A stretch of DNA of 64,000 nt from Flaccisagitta enflata (taxonomy: Eukaryota > Chaetognatha > Sagittoidea > Aphragmophora). The translations under genes and the position numbers were made by a program. A model generated the notes under the pieces. The model was not told the DNA's origin. It saw nothing but the letters and a program-made list of their open reading frames with translations, and did no database searches. The stretch lies in assembly GCA_965153355.1 (NCBI GenBank), contig OZ231127.1, positions 44,020,001 to 44,084,000 on the forward strand, read 5' to 3'. Of the stretch, positions 35,218-47,501 are shown piece by piece (within the stretch, counting starts at the first letter, position 1; each line of letters opens with the position of its first letter).

Positions 35218-36027
35218 CAAATTCATCAAAGCAATACAATTTAACCCGAAAAAAGATCCGTCTTCTGGCACCTGAAACAAGGTCAGTGAACCGTGCCTTC
35301 TTCTTCTTTTCCTTCTCCTTCTTCTTCTTCTTCCCCCGCCCCCCCCCCCCTTTGACTCATTCCAGTTTGAGGCCCAGATCCCCGCCTCGTGGCACAAATC
35401 CTAGCATCAAGGCTCAAAATCCAGCTTTAAAGCCTAAATCCAAGAGCACTAATCTTGCACTTCCCTCCATTGCCTAACTCATACAGAAATAATCTTGGTT
35501 TCTTCCATCTGTAATGACTCCCTTTTTCAGCCAACCAAAATTCTTTGACTATAGCCCGTTCTTTCAGGTGTTCGGTGCCAATGGCAACCTGATTTGCTTC
35601 AGCATTATTTTTCTTGTTTTGTCTAAGCGTTGAACCCTCAAGCAACTCTATAGTTTGATCAACCTGAGCTTCTGCTAGGATTGTTTAATGAGAACTGAAA
35701 AATCCTCATTTTATAATTAGTTGCGTTCACAATATCAAAATTCAAATGATGAAATCATTCCCACCCCTTTTAAACCACCCCCATATCTTTGCCACATTTA
35801 GGCAGCTGAACATGGAATAAAGATGGTAAATGAGGCAGCAACTTTCTATAAAACCAACACTACATTATTTTTTTGTGCAGTTCCAGTAGCAAGTCTGGGA
35901 TTGAAAGTGTAAGCAAGGAGCTAAATTGATAATTTTATCAAGTGAAAAACTATTTTCATTCATCAGTCTGTGAAACAATGAGTGTATGAATGAATAAGTC
36001 GACCAATTAATTAATGTGCGAATGGAT

Positions 36028-36130
36028 GGATGAACAAAAGGATGAATCATTGGATGAATGAATGAATGGAGGAATGAATGAAGGAATGAATGAAGGAATG
36101 AATGAATGAATGAATGAAGGAATGAATGAA
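36028..36130. repeat. GAATGAATG/GGATGAAT array in hAT copy A
   Basis: Degenerate GAAT tetranucleotide array with GGAATGAATGAA variants; counterpart at 42098-42190 in copy B. Confidence 0.9.
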
Positions 36131-36413
36131 TCTATTTTTCCATCGATACTATTTTCCAAAAAAAATATTGCAGCACATTTTAGTCAATTACTTATAAACG
36201 ATTTTACCTATCTTTAAAAAATTGGTAAAAAAATTAGAGCTCTTCAAATTTCCAAGCCAGCCGTGCAAACTGCATCTTCTTAACTTAATTGGTTTAGAAG
36301 CGATTTAACTTTGAACAAAATGATTGCTTCAGAAAGATCCTTTATTTGACTTTTTTTAATGAAAGTTGGACAACACTACTACTCAACCCAATCTAACCAT
36401 GTAACCCAATCTA

Positions 36414-37038
36414 CAGTGAGGCGCATAAATAAGTAGCCACTTTTGTAAAGACTATTTTGCTTATTCTAGATATGATAGGATAAATCTATTGGTGATGATA
36501 TTAAAGGATTTTCAATTTTCTTGAATTTGAGACCAATCCCAAATTTGTAGCTCTTTTCGTTTAGAAGCGACGTTAGTTTGAATAGAAGCATATCAAAACC
36601 ATGTTGGGAAAAAGGGACAAAAAATGAGCTCCTATTTGATAATCAGAAAACTGAGTTGTATTCTTTAAACTGATGTCATATGAAAACGAATCAAGCTACA
36701 AATCTCTGATTGGACTAGATTTGTAGAGTTTTCGAAGCTCTTGAAAATGCTCATGGATTTGAAGTCTTTATTATGATTTGTTTTTGATCTATCAAAGAAA
36801 AACTAAATCCATTTTGTGTTTTGCCCGTAGTTGTTCAGTGATAGGTTCTTCTAAATTACTTGTCCTCTTCGAACTTGTATATATTCCTAGCAAATCGAGA
36901 TATAAGTCTAGGATTGGGCTAGATTTGTAGAAATTTCGAAGATCTTTAAGAATCTCACAGATTTTTAGTGTTTTTAAGTGCTAGGACTGACACAATTAGC
37001 TTTTAAAAGTACTGGCTACTTATTTATGCGCCGCACTG
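36414..37038. mobile_element. Tc1/mariner-type MITE nested in hAT copy A
   Basis: Ends CAGTGAGGCGCATAAATAAG and its near complement, flanked by TA (36412-36413 and 37039-37040). 625 bp, no transposase frame. The interior repeats CAAATCTCTGATTGGACTAG-like phrases. Because it is in both hAT copies, it inserted before they separated. Confidence 0.88.
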
Positions 37039-37615
37039 TAATCATTTAACCTTTTCCAATCAAACAATCATAACTCATTTGTTTTTTGATGAATCTAGGA
37101 ATAATTGAGTTTGAGGGTCATCTTTTCTTTTTTTAGCAAAAGAAATTGATCCAGATGTTAAAAAGGTGTGGTCACTCAGAGACAGAAAAGGCAAACATAT
37201 TTTGTTGCACAAGTTGGGAGCATTATCACGTTACAGAGCTTCCACAGGCTCTGTAAATTACTTCCCTGGCAAATGGCGGCCATCATTGAGCCTGGGGGAG
37301 CAAATATCAATTATTGACTGTTTTCTGTTGTTTAGCTAATAAACTAACAAAAATCATAGGTTGCAACATTTTTTTGGAAGATGATATTAGGCAGGTGTGA
37401 TAAACCAGTTTATCGACTTTGAAGCAAAAAAAAATAAAACATGAAAAATATCAAGTTTTGGTCTTTTTTGGCAGTTTTGGGTTCTTTGAGCCCTCAGGAA
37501 AGGCCCATGCCATAGAGGATCTTAAACCAGCTCTTCTATTCCCATCTAGCTATCCTGCCCTATGTGAGTGTCTGAACAGATAAATTGGCCCTTCATTGCC
37601 ATAAAAGAGAAAACC

Positions 37616-38301
37616 AGTCGCTCAAGGGCAAATATGTGGTCAGCAATACCCAATGCCCTGCTTTGCATGATTATGATTTTTAGGGGGGAAGCAGGGCAAC
37701 TGCCCTGAAGGGGGCGAAGTCCTGTAAAACACAGGGGGACTTTCATTCGTACGTCCACTCGCCCATCCGTGGTTTGAGGCCTGAGAGGGCAGATTTTAAG
37801 CCTGAGAGGGCTTATTACAGACCTGACAGGGCTTATTTGAGACCCTAGAGAGCTGACTTTAAGCTTGAGAGGGCTGATTTGAGGTCTGAGAGGGAGGATT
37901 TGAGGCCCAAGAGTGAAGATTTGAGGCCTAAGAAAGCTGTTTTCCGGCTCAAGAGGACTGATTTGAGGCCAGAGAGGCTTGAATTGTGGCCTGATAGGAC
38001 TGAATCAAGGCTTTAGAGGGCTGATTTGAGGCCTCGGGGGATTAATTTGAGGCCGGAAAGGGCTTATTTGAGGCTTGAGAGGGCTGATTTGTGGCCTGAG
38101 AGGGATAATCTAAGGCCTAAGACGGCTGATTTTTGGCTGAAGAGGACTGATTTGAGGCCTGAGAGGCTCAATATGAGGCCTGAGAGCCCTGATTTGAGGC
38201 CTCAGAGGCCTAGTTTTAAGCCTGAGAGGCTCAAGGGGGTGGGACGAATGAACTAATGGACAAATGGACAAACGGACAAACAAATGAAAGTTCCCCTGCC
38301 C
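37616..38301 (+). mobile_element. Family 2 element nested in hAT copy A
   Basis: The 5' extension starts AGTCGCTC-AA-GGGC. The left arm is at 37694 (GGGCAACTGCCCTGAAGGGG), then about 20 units of a 21-bp GGCCTGAGAGGGCTGATTTGA repeat with drift. The right arm is shortened to GAAAGTTCCCC-TGCCC, missing the inner part of the arm. An AAAAACTA tail follows. Confidence 0.85.
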
Positions 38302-39516
38302 AAAAACTACTGAAAATGCAAATATTTTATTCATGACTATTTGATCTTTAAGGAAGACCCTAGATGGGCCTCCATGGGGGTCCCTAGGCTTAATTTGTGT
38401 ACCCCACCACCAGATAACAATATCTTTATGTGAAAATTACAGCTCCATCCACCTTTACGGTGAAACCACGACAAAAACTAATTTTTGATTATCATTTTAG
38501 CTATTTTGGAGCACTATAAGGACCCCTGAAGGGGCCCCTAGGAGCTCCTATTATGTATTTTTAGAACTTTATATTCTACTACTAAATATCGTTCAATCAA
38601 GACCAATACTAAGGGTTTTTTTTTCTATCCATTGATCATATATAAAAAGAACAAGATAAGTCGTAAATCAAACAATTCTTATCATTTTCACAATTTTCGC
38701 GCATTTTTCCTCTTGCTTAAAACAAGTGGGCCCCGGGTAAAATAGATCAAAATAAGTACAAGAATTGTAGCATTCATCCTCTAATGCATTAATTTTGATG
38801 AAAAAATGGAAACCAAATGCTAGTTCCAACCGAGGCAATCAACCCTCTACCCTTCATGTAGTGGCTAACCCACAGGCCACCATGAAAAAAGTTGAAAAAA
38901 CCAATGATCTCATTTGCATATTGTGGTAAAATTCCGCGCAACTAGACCATCATATCTAATGATCAAACTGTTCCATTCTGGTCTAGTAACCTATAAACTG
39001 TAATAAAAATCCCCCATGGTGATATTAGATCCATTTTTACGCATTTCACTACGCCCTACTCTACAATCCGCTCCGTCGGTCCGTCCGTCGGTCGGTCGGT
39101 CGGTAACACTTTGCCTTTTCGGCGTTTACGGGCGTTTTTGAAATTGTGTCCCGAGAATGTGTCCCTACATTGTGTCCCTACATTGTGTTCCGACATTGTG
39201 TCCCTACATTATGTCCCTACATTGTGTCCTGACATTGTGTCTCGGTTTTGTTTCCCGACATTGTTTCCCCTACATTGTTTCCCGACGTTGTTTCCCAACA
39301 TTGTTTCCCGACATCGTGTCCCAACATTGTGTCCCAACATTGTGTCCCAACATTGTGTCCCAACATTGTGTCCCAACATTGTGTCACGAGTATCACGAGT
39401 CTGGCACACGACTTACCGGTGTTGGCCTTGTTTTTTCTATGTCACAGGCGTGCTTTTTATGGAGTAACGGGTAGCGCCGCTACTCGGAATGATATGGGCG
39501 CCTTTTAAACTATTGC

Positions 39517-39842
39517 CAGGGGTGTATATAATTGAGCAGCTTTTGATTTTACTTCCCCCCTCACCTTTAATTTTCTTCCCCGCGACGCATCGCGTCGCGT
39601 TACAAAATCTATGATTTTCTTCCCCACAAAGCAATAAAAAAGTATATTATAGGTTCAAATAGTGTTAAAATGTGTTGTGGTAATCAGAGACTACCATTTG
39701 GAACTATCAAAAGTGTTAAATCTTCAAAAATTTTCTTTTTTCTTCTCTTTTAGCTTTTGATTTTTTTCCCCATCTCCAAACCCTTTGATTTTATTCCCCC
39801 CCCCCACCGGCGGGGGAGAACGCTCAACTTAATACATGCCTG
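39517..39842 (+). mobile_element. hAT-type MITE, intact, with 8-bp target duplication
   Basis: A 326-bp element with ends CAGGGGTGTATATAATTGAG and, complemented, CAGGCATGTATTAAGTTGAG. Flanks are ACTATTGC (39509-39516) and ACTACTGC (39843-39850), one mismatch. The body has the TTTGATTTTCTTCCCC motifs and GCGACGCATCGCGTCGCG hairpin of this family. It serves as the uninterrupted reference for copies at 22821, 48588 and 61381. Confidence 0.9.
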
Positions 39843-39850
39843 ACTACTGC

Positions 39851-40687
39851 AACTCCTCCAAATTTTCATCTTTACATAGCGCCAGTAGTTTCTGGGCGGG
39901 ATAGATCCCCCGCCACCCAAAAATGCCCCCGGAAGGTAATCCAGAGGGTTTTGAAACAGACTTTTCTCTTGGGATTGATTCATAAACTACTGGGGAACAA
40001 CTGTATGAGTTTGTAAACATGTGTAAAGAAGCGCGCCGCTGGGAGAGCCTAAAAAGAGGTATTACCCTACACCTTTCAATGATTTTCGAAAAAATAAATT
40101 GTTTGAATTTTTTTTTCTTGAGCTTAAGCGGAAAGGCATAAACAATTTCTAACAAAAGGAACCACAAGACAACTACTCCCTCAATATTTCATCAGTTTTC
40201 AATGTATAAGCATATAGTTTACTTATAATTCAACATCAGAGACTGTTATGACAAGAAATCAAATCAAAAGAAGTGGCGGCATTTGAATTCCAGTATGTTT
40301 GACTTAAGTTGAGACTCGGAACAATCTTCATCAACGTTTTTTAACATGATGCAATCAAAACAATCTTAGAAATAAAGGATTTTTATTTTGCAATTTAGAG
40401 ATGCAACACACAACAGAGTTGAGGGTTGATGAATCTGAGACGACGTTACATTGTTATAACTACTGAAGGAACCCTTGCAATACACAATATGCAAATTAGC
40501 TCCTCATGACGCTTTTGGGATATGGAGGGACGTAAAATGCCTTTGAATGCACCAGGTATCTTTTGAAAAAAAATCATTTTTTGGAAATAAATATTGCATA
40601 CAATATAAACTTCACATATGCAACATATATTGCATATGAGGCATATGTTGCATATGCCACACATGTATTTCTTATATATGCAGATGT
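39851..40687. other. Unassigned DNA
   Basis: No gene recognised. 40615-40665 has clustered GCATATG/CATATGCAAC motifs forming overlapping small palindromes. Confidence 0.4.
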
Positions 40688-41250
40688 TTAATACTCGCGG
40701 ACACGCGACTCTAGAACTTGCCATGTCGGTCGGTCGGCTGATCCGTAACCAAAACAAAATTTGGGCGGTTTTTTTTCTGTTCCGCTCCTGCCCACCCGTC
40801 CGGGGGAGTGTATACTAGGGCGTAGTCAGATGTTGGGATTCATTTTCACAGATCTCATGGGGGATTTTTATGACGGGTATGGGTCTTAGGAATGAGAATG
40901 AACCAGTTTTGGGTCAATTTTGAATGGTCTAGTTGCGCGGAATTCGACCACAATATGCAAATGAGATTTTCATGATTTTCCAGATTTTCACTATATGTGC
41001 CAGTTAGGTTTAAGTAAACAGCCCTCATTAAACTCCGGAAAACAACCCTATAAATACACTAATGGTCCCAGTGATGTGGCAATTACATAGCAGGAGGAAA
41101 TGAAGTGATTTAGGGGTTGTTATGGATTGTGGAGGAGGAGGAGGAGGAGGAGGAGGAGGGAGAGGTAGCGATCTGAATTTTTCCACTTTTCTGTCTTGCG
41201 CCTCAATTCAATGATAAATAAGACATACAGTATAATTATAAATCAAATTT

Positions 41251-41292
<42 letters not shown>

Positions 41293-42474
41293 TAGAGAGA
41301 GAGCAATTATAAAGAAAAAGGATCCGTCTTCTGGCACCTGAAACAAGGTCAGTGAACCATGCCTTCTTCTTCTTTTCCTTCTCCTTCTTCTTCTTCTTCC
41401 CCCGCCCCCCCCTTGACTCATTCCAGTTTGAGGCCCAGATCCCCGCCTCGTGGCACAAATCCTAGCATCAAGGCTCAAAATCCAGCTTTAAAGCCTAAAT
41501 CCAAGAGCACTAATCTTGCACTTCCCTCCATTGCCTAACTCATACAGAAATAATCTTGGTTTCTTCCATCTGTAATGACTCCCTTTTTCAGCCAACCAAA
41601 ATTCTTTGACTATAGCCCGTTCTTTCAGGTGTTCGGTGCCAATGGCAACCTGATTTGCTTCAGCATTATTTTTCTTGTTTTGTCTAAGCGTTGAACCCTC
41701 AAGCAACTCTATAGTTTGATCAACCTGAGCTTCTGCTAGGATTGTTTAATGAGAACTGAAAAATCCTCATTTTATAATTAGTTGCGTTCACAATATCAAA
41801 ATTCAAATGATGAAATCATTCCCACCCCTTTTAAACCACCCCCATATCTTTGCCACATTTAGGCAGCTGAACATGGAATAAAGATGGTAAATGAGGCAGC
41901 AACTTTCTATAAAACCAACACTACATTATTTTTTTGTGCAGTTCCAGTAGCAAGTCTGGGATTGAAAGTGTAAGCAAGGAGCTAAATTGATAATTTTACC
42001 AAGTGAAAAACTATTTTCATTCATCAGTCTGTGAAACAATGAGTGTATGAATGAATAAGTCGACCAATTAATTAATGTGCGAATGGATGGATGAACAAAA
42101 GGATGAATCATTGGATGAATGAATGAATGAAGGAATGAATGAAGGAATGAATGAAGGAATGAATGAATGAATGAATGAAGGAATGAATGAATCTATTTTT
42201 CCATCGATACTATTTTCCAAAAAAAATATTGCAGCACATTTTAGTCAATTACTTATAAACGATTTTACCTATCTTTAAAAAATTGGTAAAAAAATTAGAG
42301 CTCTTCAAATTTCCAAGCCAGCCGTGCAAACTGCATCTTCTTAACTTAATTGGTTTAGAAGCGATTTAACTTTGAACAAAATGATTGCTTCAGAAAGATC
42401 CTTTATTTGACTTTTTTTAATGAAAGTTGGACAACACTACTACTCAACCCAATCTAACCATGTAACCCAATCTA

Positions 42475-43101
42475 CAGTGAGGCGCATAAATAAGGAGCCA
42501 CTTTTGTAAAGACTATTTTGCTTATTCTAGAAATGATAGGATAAATCTATTGGTGATGATATTAAAGGATTTTCAATTTTCTTGAATTTGAGACCAATCC
42601 CAAATTTGTAGCTCTTTTCGTTTAGAAGCGACGTTAGTTTGAATAGAAGCATATCAAAACCATGTTGGGAAAAAGGGACAAAAAATGAGCTCCTATTTGA
42701 CAATCAGAAAACTGAGTTGTATTCTTTAAACTGATGTCATTTGAAAACGAATCAAAACGAATCAAGCTACAAATCTCTGATTGGACTAGATTTGTAGAGT
42801 TTTCGAAGCTCTTTAAAATGCTCATGGATTTGAAGTCTTTATTATGATTTGTTTTTGATCTATCAAAGAAAAACTAAGTCCATTTTGTGTTTTGCCCGTA
42901 GTTGTTCAGTGATAGATTCTTCTAAATTACTTCTCCTCTTTGAACTTGTATATATTCCTAGCAAATCGAGATATAAGTCTAGGATTGGGCTAGATTTGTA
43001 GAAATTTCGAAGATCTTTAAGAATCTCACAGATTTTTAGTGTTTTTAAGTGCTAGGACTGACACAATTAGCTTTTGAAAGTACTGGCTACTTATTTATGC
43101 G
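42475..43101. mobile_element. Tc1/mariner-type MITE nested in hAT copy B, right end altered
   Basis: Matches the MITE at 36414, but the last bases read GCGTAAGCACCA instead of GCGCCGCACTGTA, so the right terminus and TA are destroyed. The left end is intact. Confidence 0.85.
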
Positions 43102-43685
43102 TAAGCACCAATCATTTAACCTTTTCCAATCAAACAATCATAACTCATTTGTTTTTTGATGAATCTAGGAATAATTGAGTTTGAGGGTCATCTTTTCTTT
43201 TTTTAGCAAAAGAAATTGATCCAGATGTTAAAAAGGTGTGGTCACTCAGAGACAGAAAAGGCAAACATATTTTGTTGCACAAGTTGGGAGCATTATCACG
43301 TTACAGAGCTTCCACAGGCTCTGTAAATTACTTCCCTGGCAAATGGCGGCCATCATTGAGCCTGGGGGAGCAAATATCAATTATTGACTGTTTTCTGTTG
43401 TTTAGCTAATAAACTAACAAAAATCATAGGTTGCAACATTTTTTTGGAAGATGATATTAGGCAGGTGTGATAAACCAGTTTATCGACTTTGAAGCAAAAA
43501 AAAATAAAACATGAAAAATATCAAGTTTTGGTCTTTTTTGGCAGTTTTGGGTTCTTTGAGCCCTCAGGAAAGGCCCATGCCATAGAGGATCTTAAACCAG
43601 CTCTTCTATTCCCATCTAGCTATCCTGCCCTATGTGAGTGTCTGAACAGATAAATTGGCCCTTCATTGCCATAAAAGAGAAAACC

Positions 43686-44371
43686 AGTCGCTCAAGGGCA
43701 AATATGTGGTCAGCAATACCCAATGCCCTGCTTTGCATGATTATGATTTTTAGGGGGGAAGCAGGGCAACTGCCCTGAAGGGGGCGAAGTCCTGTAAAAC
43801 ACAGGGGGACTTTCATTCGTACGTCCACTCGCCCATCCGTGGTTTGAGGCCTGAGAGGGCAGATTTTAAGCCTGAGAGGGCTTATTACAGACCTGACAGG
43901 GCTTATTTGAGACCCTAGAGAGCTGACTTTAAGCTTGAGAGGGCTGATTTGAGGTCTGAGAGGGAGGATTTGAGGCCCAAGAGTGAAGATTTGAGGCCTA
44001 AGAAAGCTGTTTTCCGGCTCAAGAGGACTGATTTGAGGCCAGAGAGGCTTGAATTGTGGCCTGATAGGACTGAATCAAGGCTTTAGAGGGCTGATTTGAG
44101 GCCTCGGGGGATTAATTTGAGGCCGGAAAGGGCTTATTTGAGGCTTGAGAGGGCTGATTTGTGGCCTGAGAGGGATAATCTAAGGCCTAAGACGGCTGAT
44201 TTTTGGCTGAAGAGGAGTGATTTGAGGCCTGAGAGGCTCAATATGAGGCCTGAGAGCCCTGATTTGAGGCCTCAGAGGCCTAGTTTTAAGCCTGAGAGGC
44301 TCAAGGGGGTGGGACGAATGAACTAATGGACAAATGGACAAACAGACAAACAAATGAAAGTTCCCCTGCCC
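43686..44371 (+). mobile_element. Family 2 element nested in hAT copy B
   Basis: Same structure and position within the host as the copy at 37616, offset by 6,070 bp, with very few substitutions. Confidence 0.85.
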
Positions 44372-45236
44372 AAAAACTACTGAAAATGCAAATATTTTAT
44401 TCATGACTATTTGATCTTTAAGGAAGACCCTAGATGGGCCTCCATGGGGGTCCCTAGGCTTAATTTGTGTACCCCACCACCAGATAACAATATCTTTATG
44501 TGAAAATTACAGCTCCATCCACCTTTACGGTGAAACCACGACAAAAACTAATTTTTGATTATCATTTTAGCTATTTTGGAGCACTATAAGGACCCCTGAA
44601 GGGGCCCCTAGGAGCTCCTATTATGTATTTTTAGAACTTTATATTCTACTACTAAATATCGTTCAATCAAGACCAATACTAAGGGTTTTTTTTTCTATCC
44701 ATTGATCATATATAAAAAGAACAAGATAAGTCGTAAATCAAACAATTCTTATCATTTTCACAATTTTCGCGCATTTTTCCTCTTGCTTAAAACAAGTGGG
44801 CCCCGGGTAAAATAGATCAAAATAAGTACAAGAATTGTAGCATTCATCCTCTAATGCATTAATTTTGATGAAAAAATGGAAACCAAATGCTAGTTCCAAC
44901 CGAGGCAATCAACCCTCTACCCTTCATGTAGTGGCTAACCCACAGGCCACCATGAAAAAAGTTGAAAAAACCAATGATCTCATTTGCATATTGTGGTAAA
45001 ATTCCGCGCAACTAGACCATCATATCTAATGATCAAACTGTTCCATTCTGGTCTAGTAACCTATAAACTGTAATAAAAATCCCCCATGGTGATATTAGAT
45101 CCATTTTTACGCATTTCACTACGCCCTAGTGTATACGGCCTTGTTCTTTTAAGAAAGGCCCCTAAGAAAGGTATCTAATGACTGGATCTTGATTCCTGCA
45201 CATGTAAACTGCACAAAAGTAACCTTGGAGTGATAA

Positions 45237-45457
45237 CAAGTGATGCGGGGTCACAATATTGTTGCAGATGGGTGGGCAGGGGCATCCAACCCCATCCATA
45301 CCCCAACCCACCCCCTACACTCAAACATTCACAAAAAGTATCGAAAACGCTCATTTTCCCACATTTTAACTCAACCACCATGACGGACGGACAAATGGAC
45401 GGACAGACGGATGGACGGACAAAGCCTCTTATAGAGTTGCGTGTCCGCAACTAAAAA
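45237..45457 (+). mobile_element. Family 1 element, class I, intact
   Basis: CAAGTGATGCGGGGTCAC (5' stem GTGA/TCAC), S1 = GTTGCAGATG, GGTGGGCAGGGGC, a CCATCCATACCCC stretch, (GACG)n and GACAAAGCCTCTTATAGAG. It ends with hairpin AGTTGCG-TGTC-CGCAACT, then AAAAAG. Best reference for the GTGATGCGGGGTCAC 5'-end subclass. Confidence 0.92.
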
Positions 45458-45728
45458 GAAAAAATCGTTCTGGCGGTTCATTGGATCCATAGTGAGAGAG
45501 GAAGAACGAATCAAAGAAAGACAGAAATCCGAGTGTCGAGAGACGAGAGACGCGACGGTGAAAGCATATGACATTTGAAACGAAGGGCGTCATTAAAACG
45601 TCTTTGCGGTGATAAACGTCTCATCATTGACGAACGGCCGAAGCGCCGATATAAAAAAAAACCTCCTGAGGCTTAGAAACGAAAATTATGCAAATTTTAA
45701 CGAGTGAGGAGGAAGAAAGTGAGAGGAG

Positions 45729-45730
<2 letters not shown>

Positions 45731-45789
<59 letters not shown>

Positions 45790-45935
45790 AGAGAGAGACA
45801 GAGACAGACAGAGACAGAGACAGACAGAGACAGAGACAGACAGAGACAGACAGCGACAGAGACATAGAGACATAGAGACACAGAGACAGAGACAGAGACA
45901 GAGACAGAGACTGAGACAAAGACAGAGGCAGAGAT
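45731..45935. repeat. (GA)n and GACAGA compound microsatellite
   Basis: GA tract then GAGACAGA/GACAGACA units and a short CATAGAGA stretch. Confidence 0.93.
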
Positions 45936-45988
45936 ATAGAGATACAGAGATAGACAGAAAGAGAGAAGTAAAGAAAGATAAACAAAAA

Positions 45989-46113
45989 CAAGGCCAAGTA
46001 GGCCAATAAGGTGCGACGTGTGGATCGTCGAACGATTGCGTTACCAACCGACCGACCAACCAACCAACCAACGGACACAGCCAGTTATAGAGGTGCTTTG
46101 TCGCACCTAAAAA
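45989..46113 (+). mobile_element. Family 1 element, class IV
   Basis: Near-identical to 24309-24430: CAAGGCCAAGTAGGCC, S1 = AAGGTGCGAC, CCGACCGACCAACC array, hairpin AGGTGC-TTTGTC-GCACCT, then a run of A. The two copies differ mostly in array length. Confidence 0.92.
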
Positions 46114-46980
46114 AAAAAGAAAGAGTAGACTTCACCTTAGCGACCAACGTTCGTTTTATGACCATTCTCGCACCGATTGAGGGAGATTTTTTTACACGCA
46201 GTTGAGTTTCGATTCTCGAAATAACTGTTCTCGAAAACTCAACCGACTTGAATCTTTAATTGTACAAAAGGACTTTGCATGGATTTTGAACGTGACAGTG
46301 GAGAGACAACTACAAAAGACTCTACATGAATGAATTTGTTACTCTCAGGGTAATGCATAATTGGTCCATCGGTAGAAAATGTGTGTGCATACAAATCGAG
46401 CCACTGAGACCGAATCAGAAGCTGAAACAAAGGAAGAGACGGGGCAACACAGATAACGAAGACAAACTTCATCTCTCCCCAACCTCAATCCTTCCCTTAT
46501 CTTCGTCTTGCTACAAGCATTAAGCTATCACGTGGGTTCAACCGACTCCCTCTTCCCCTAAGTGAGTCACTTTCGTCATCATTATTAAGCGCCATGGGCT
46601 GCGCAGCGCTATGGTCCGTGCCATGGAGCAACGGGCTGTGCCATAGTTTACGCTGCGCCTTGGTCTCCGCTGCAGTGCCATGGGCTGTGCCATAGGCTGC
46701 GCTTGGGTCTCTTCATTTGTCACTGTGCTACGGGCTATGCCATGATCTGCGCCACCGTCAGTTCTTCTTTGATCCACGTCTAGCGCCATTCCACATGCGC
46801 GCGCGGCGGGGGACCGCGTTGACTGATAGTCGGGACGACCAGCTTCACTGCCTTTGTCCATTTCGTTTCACGCGGTTATCGATCATGCCTCAATGAACGC
46901 GCCTCATGAACGCTGTTTATCACTCACTCTCTTTCTCTTACAAGTTACAAAACAAAGACATATGATTCAGTGACAAAGAC
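46114..46980. other. Unassigned DNA with GC-rich GCCATGGGCTG patch
   Basis: 46590-46770 is GC-rich and made of irregular GCCATGGGCTGYGC/GCTGTGCCATAG repeats in tandem. The 107-codon minus-strand frame over it looks composition-driven. No gene called. Confidence 0.5.
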
Positions 46981-47092
<112 letters not shown>

Positions 47093-47413
47093 GAAACACA
47101 CAAACAGACATACACACAGACACACAGATAGACATACAGACAGATAAGACTTAGGGATAGATCGAGTCAGTCCGACAAACGGACTGACAGAAAGACAATA
47201 AAACAAACAGGCTATATGAAGATGAAGAGAACGGAAAAAAAAGACACCGGCAGAAAGACTAGGAAAGACATATGGATCGGGGGGAGAAAAGGGGGAGAAA
47301 AGGTAAGATAGACAAAGAGTGACAAAAGTCACCCTCAACGCATCGTAAATGTGGTCGGAAAGGCAGGGGGGAGAACTGATCAATCGATCATCACCACGGC
47401 CTCCCCATTTGTC

Positions 47414-47415
<2 letters not shown>

Positions 47416-47500
<85 letters not shown>
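47416..47500. repeat. (TC)n microsatellite
   Basis: Pure TC tract. Confidence 0.95.

Positions 47501-47501
<1 letters not shown>

Larger units (their letters stand above)
34715..39058 (+). mobile_element. hAT-type non-autonomous element, copy A (4,344 bp)
   Basis: Ends are TAGGGCGTAGT and ACTACGCCCTA. The terminal inverted repeats extend roughly 190 bp with interruptions, sharing CATGGGGGATTTTTAT and TGGTCTAGTTGCGCGGAATT. Perfect 8-bp target duplications CTCTACAA flank it (34707-34714 and 39059-39066). TAGGG fits the YARNG start and 8-bp duplication of hAT elements. Inside are (GGA)n and (GA)n tracts, a GAATG array, a TA-flanked MITE and a family 2 element. No open frame resembles a transposase. 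Confidence 0.9.
34686..39430 (-). mobile_element. Family 1 element, class III, interrupted by hAT copy A
   Basis: The proximal part (34686-34714) has the perfect palindrome AGTCGCGTGCACGCGACT. The remainder resumes at 39067 with CCGCTCCGTCGGTCC and a GTCGGTCGG array, then 13-bp ACATTGTGTCCCT/A repeats (39145-39385). It ends GGCACACGACTTACCGG...GGCCTTG at 39430. The 8-mer CTCTACAA at the break is duplicated by the inserted 4.3-kb element. Confidence 0.9.
40816..45128 (+). mobile_element. hAT-type non-autonomous element, copy B (4,313 bp)
   Basis: Same ends TAGGGCGTAGT/ACTACGCCCTA as copy A, but flanked by a different perfect 8-bp duplication, GTGTATAC (40808-40815 and 45129-45136). It is therefore an independent insertion and not a segmental duplication. 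It is almost identical to copy A by eye, differing in microsatellite lengths, a 10-bp duplication near 42752 and scattered substitutions. No transposase frame. Confidence 0.92.
40688..45143 (-). mobile_element. Family 1 element, class II, interrupted by hAT copy B
   Basis: The proximal part (ACTCGCGGACACGCGACTC, then TAGAACTTGCC and GTCGGTCGGTCGG) runs to 40815. It resumes at 45137 as GGCCTTG. The sequence CCGCTCCTGCCCACCCGTCC, then GGGGGAGTGTATAC, matches the uninterrupted relative at 48421. The distal CGCGACTG of that relative is deleted here. Confidence 0.88.

Noticed and set aside
39111-39508. Cys/His/Val-rich repeat frames suggesting a zinc-binding protein
   Set aside because: Three overlapping frames over a 13-bp tandem array; no consistent Cys/His spacing.
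34715-45128. Interpretation of the 4.3-kb pair as a segmental tandem duplication
   Set aside because: Each copy has inverted ends and a different perfect 8-bp flanking duplication, which means two transposition events.
46538-46861. 107-codon minus-strand frame as a gene
   Set aside because: It lies over irregular GCCATGGGCTG repeats; composition explains the open frame and no domain is seen.
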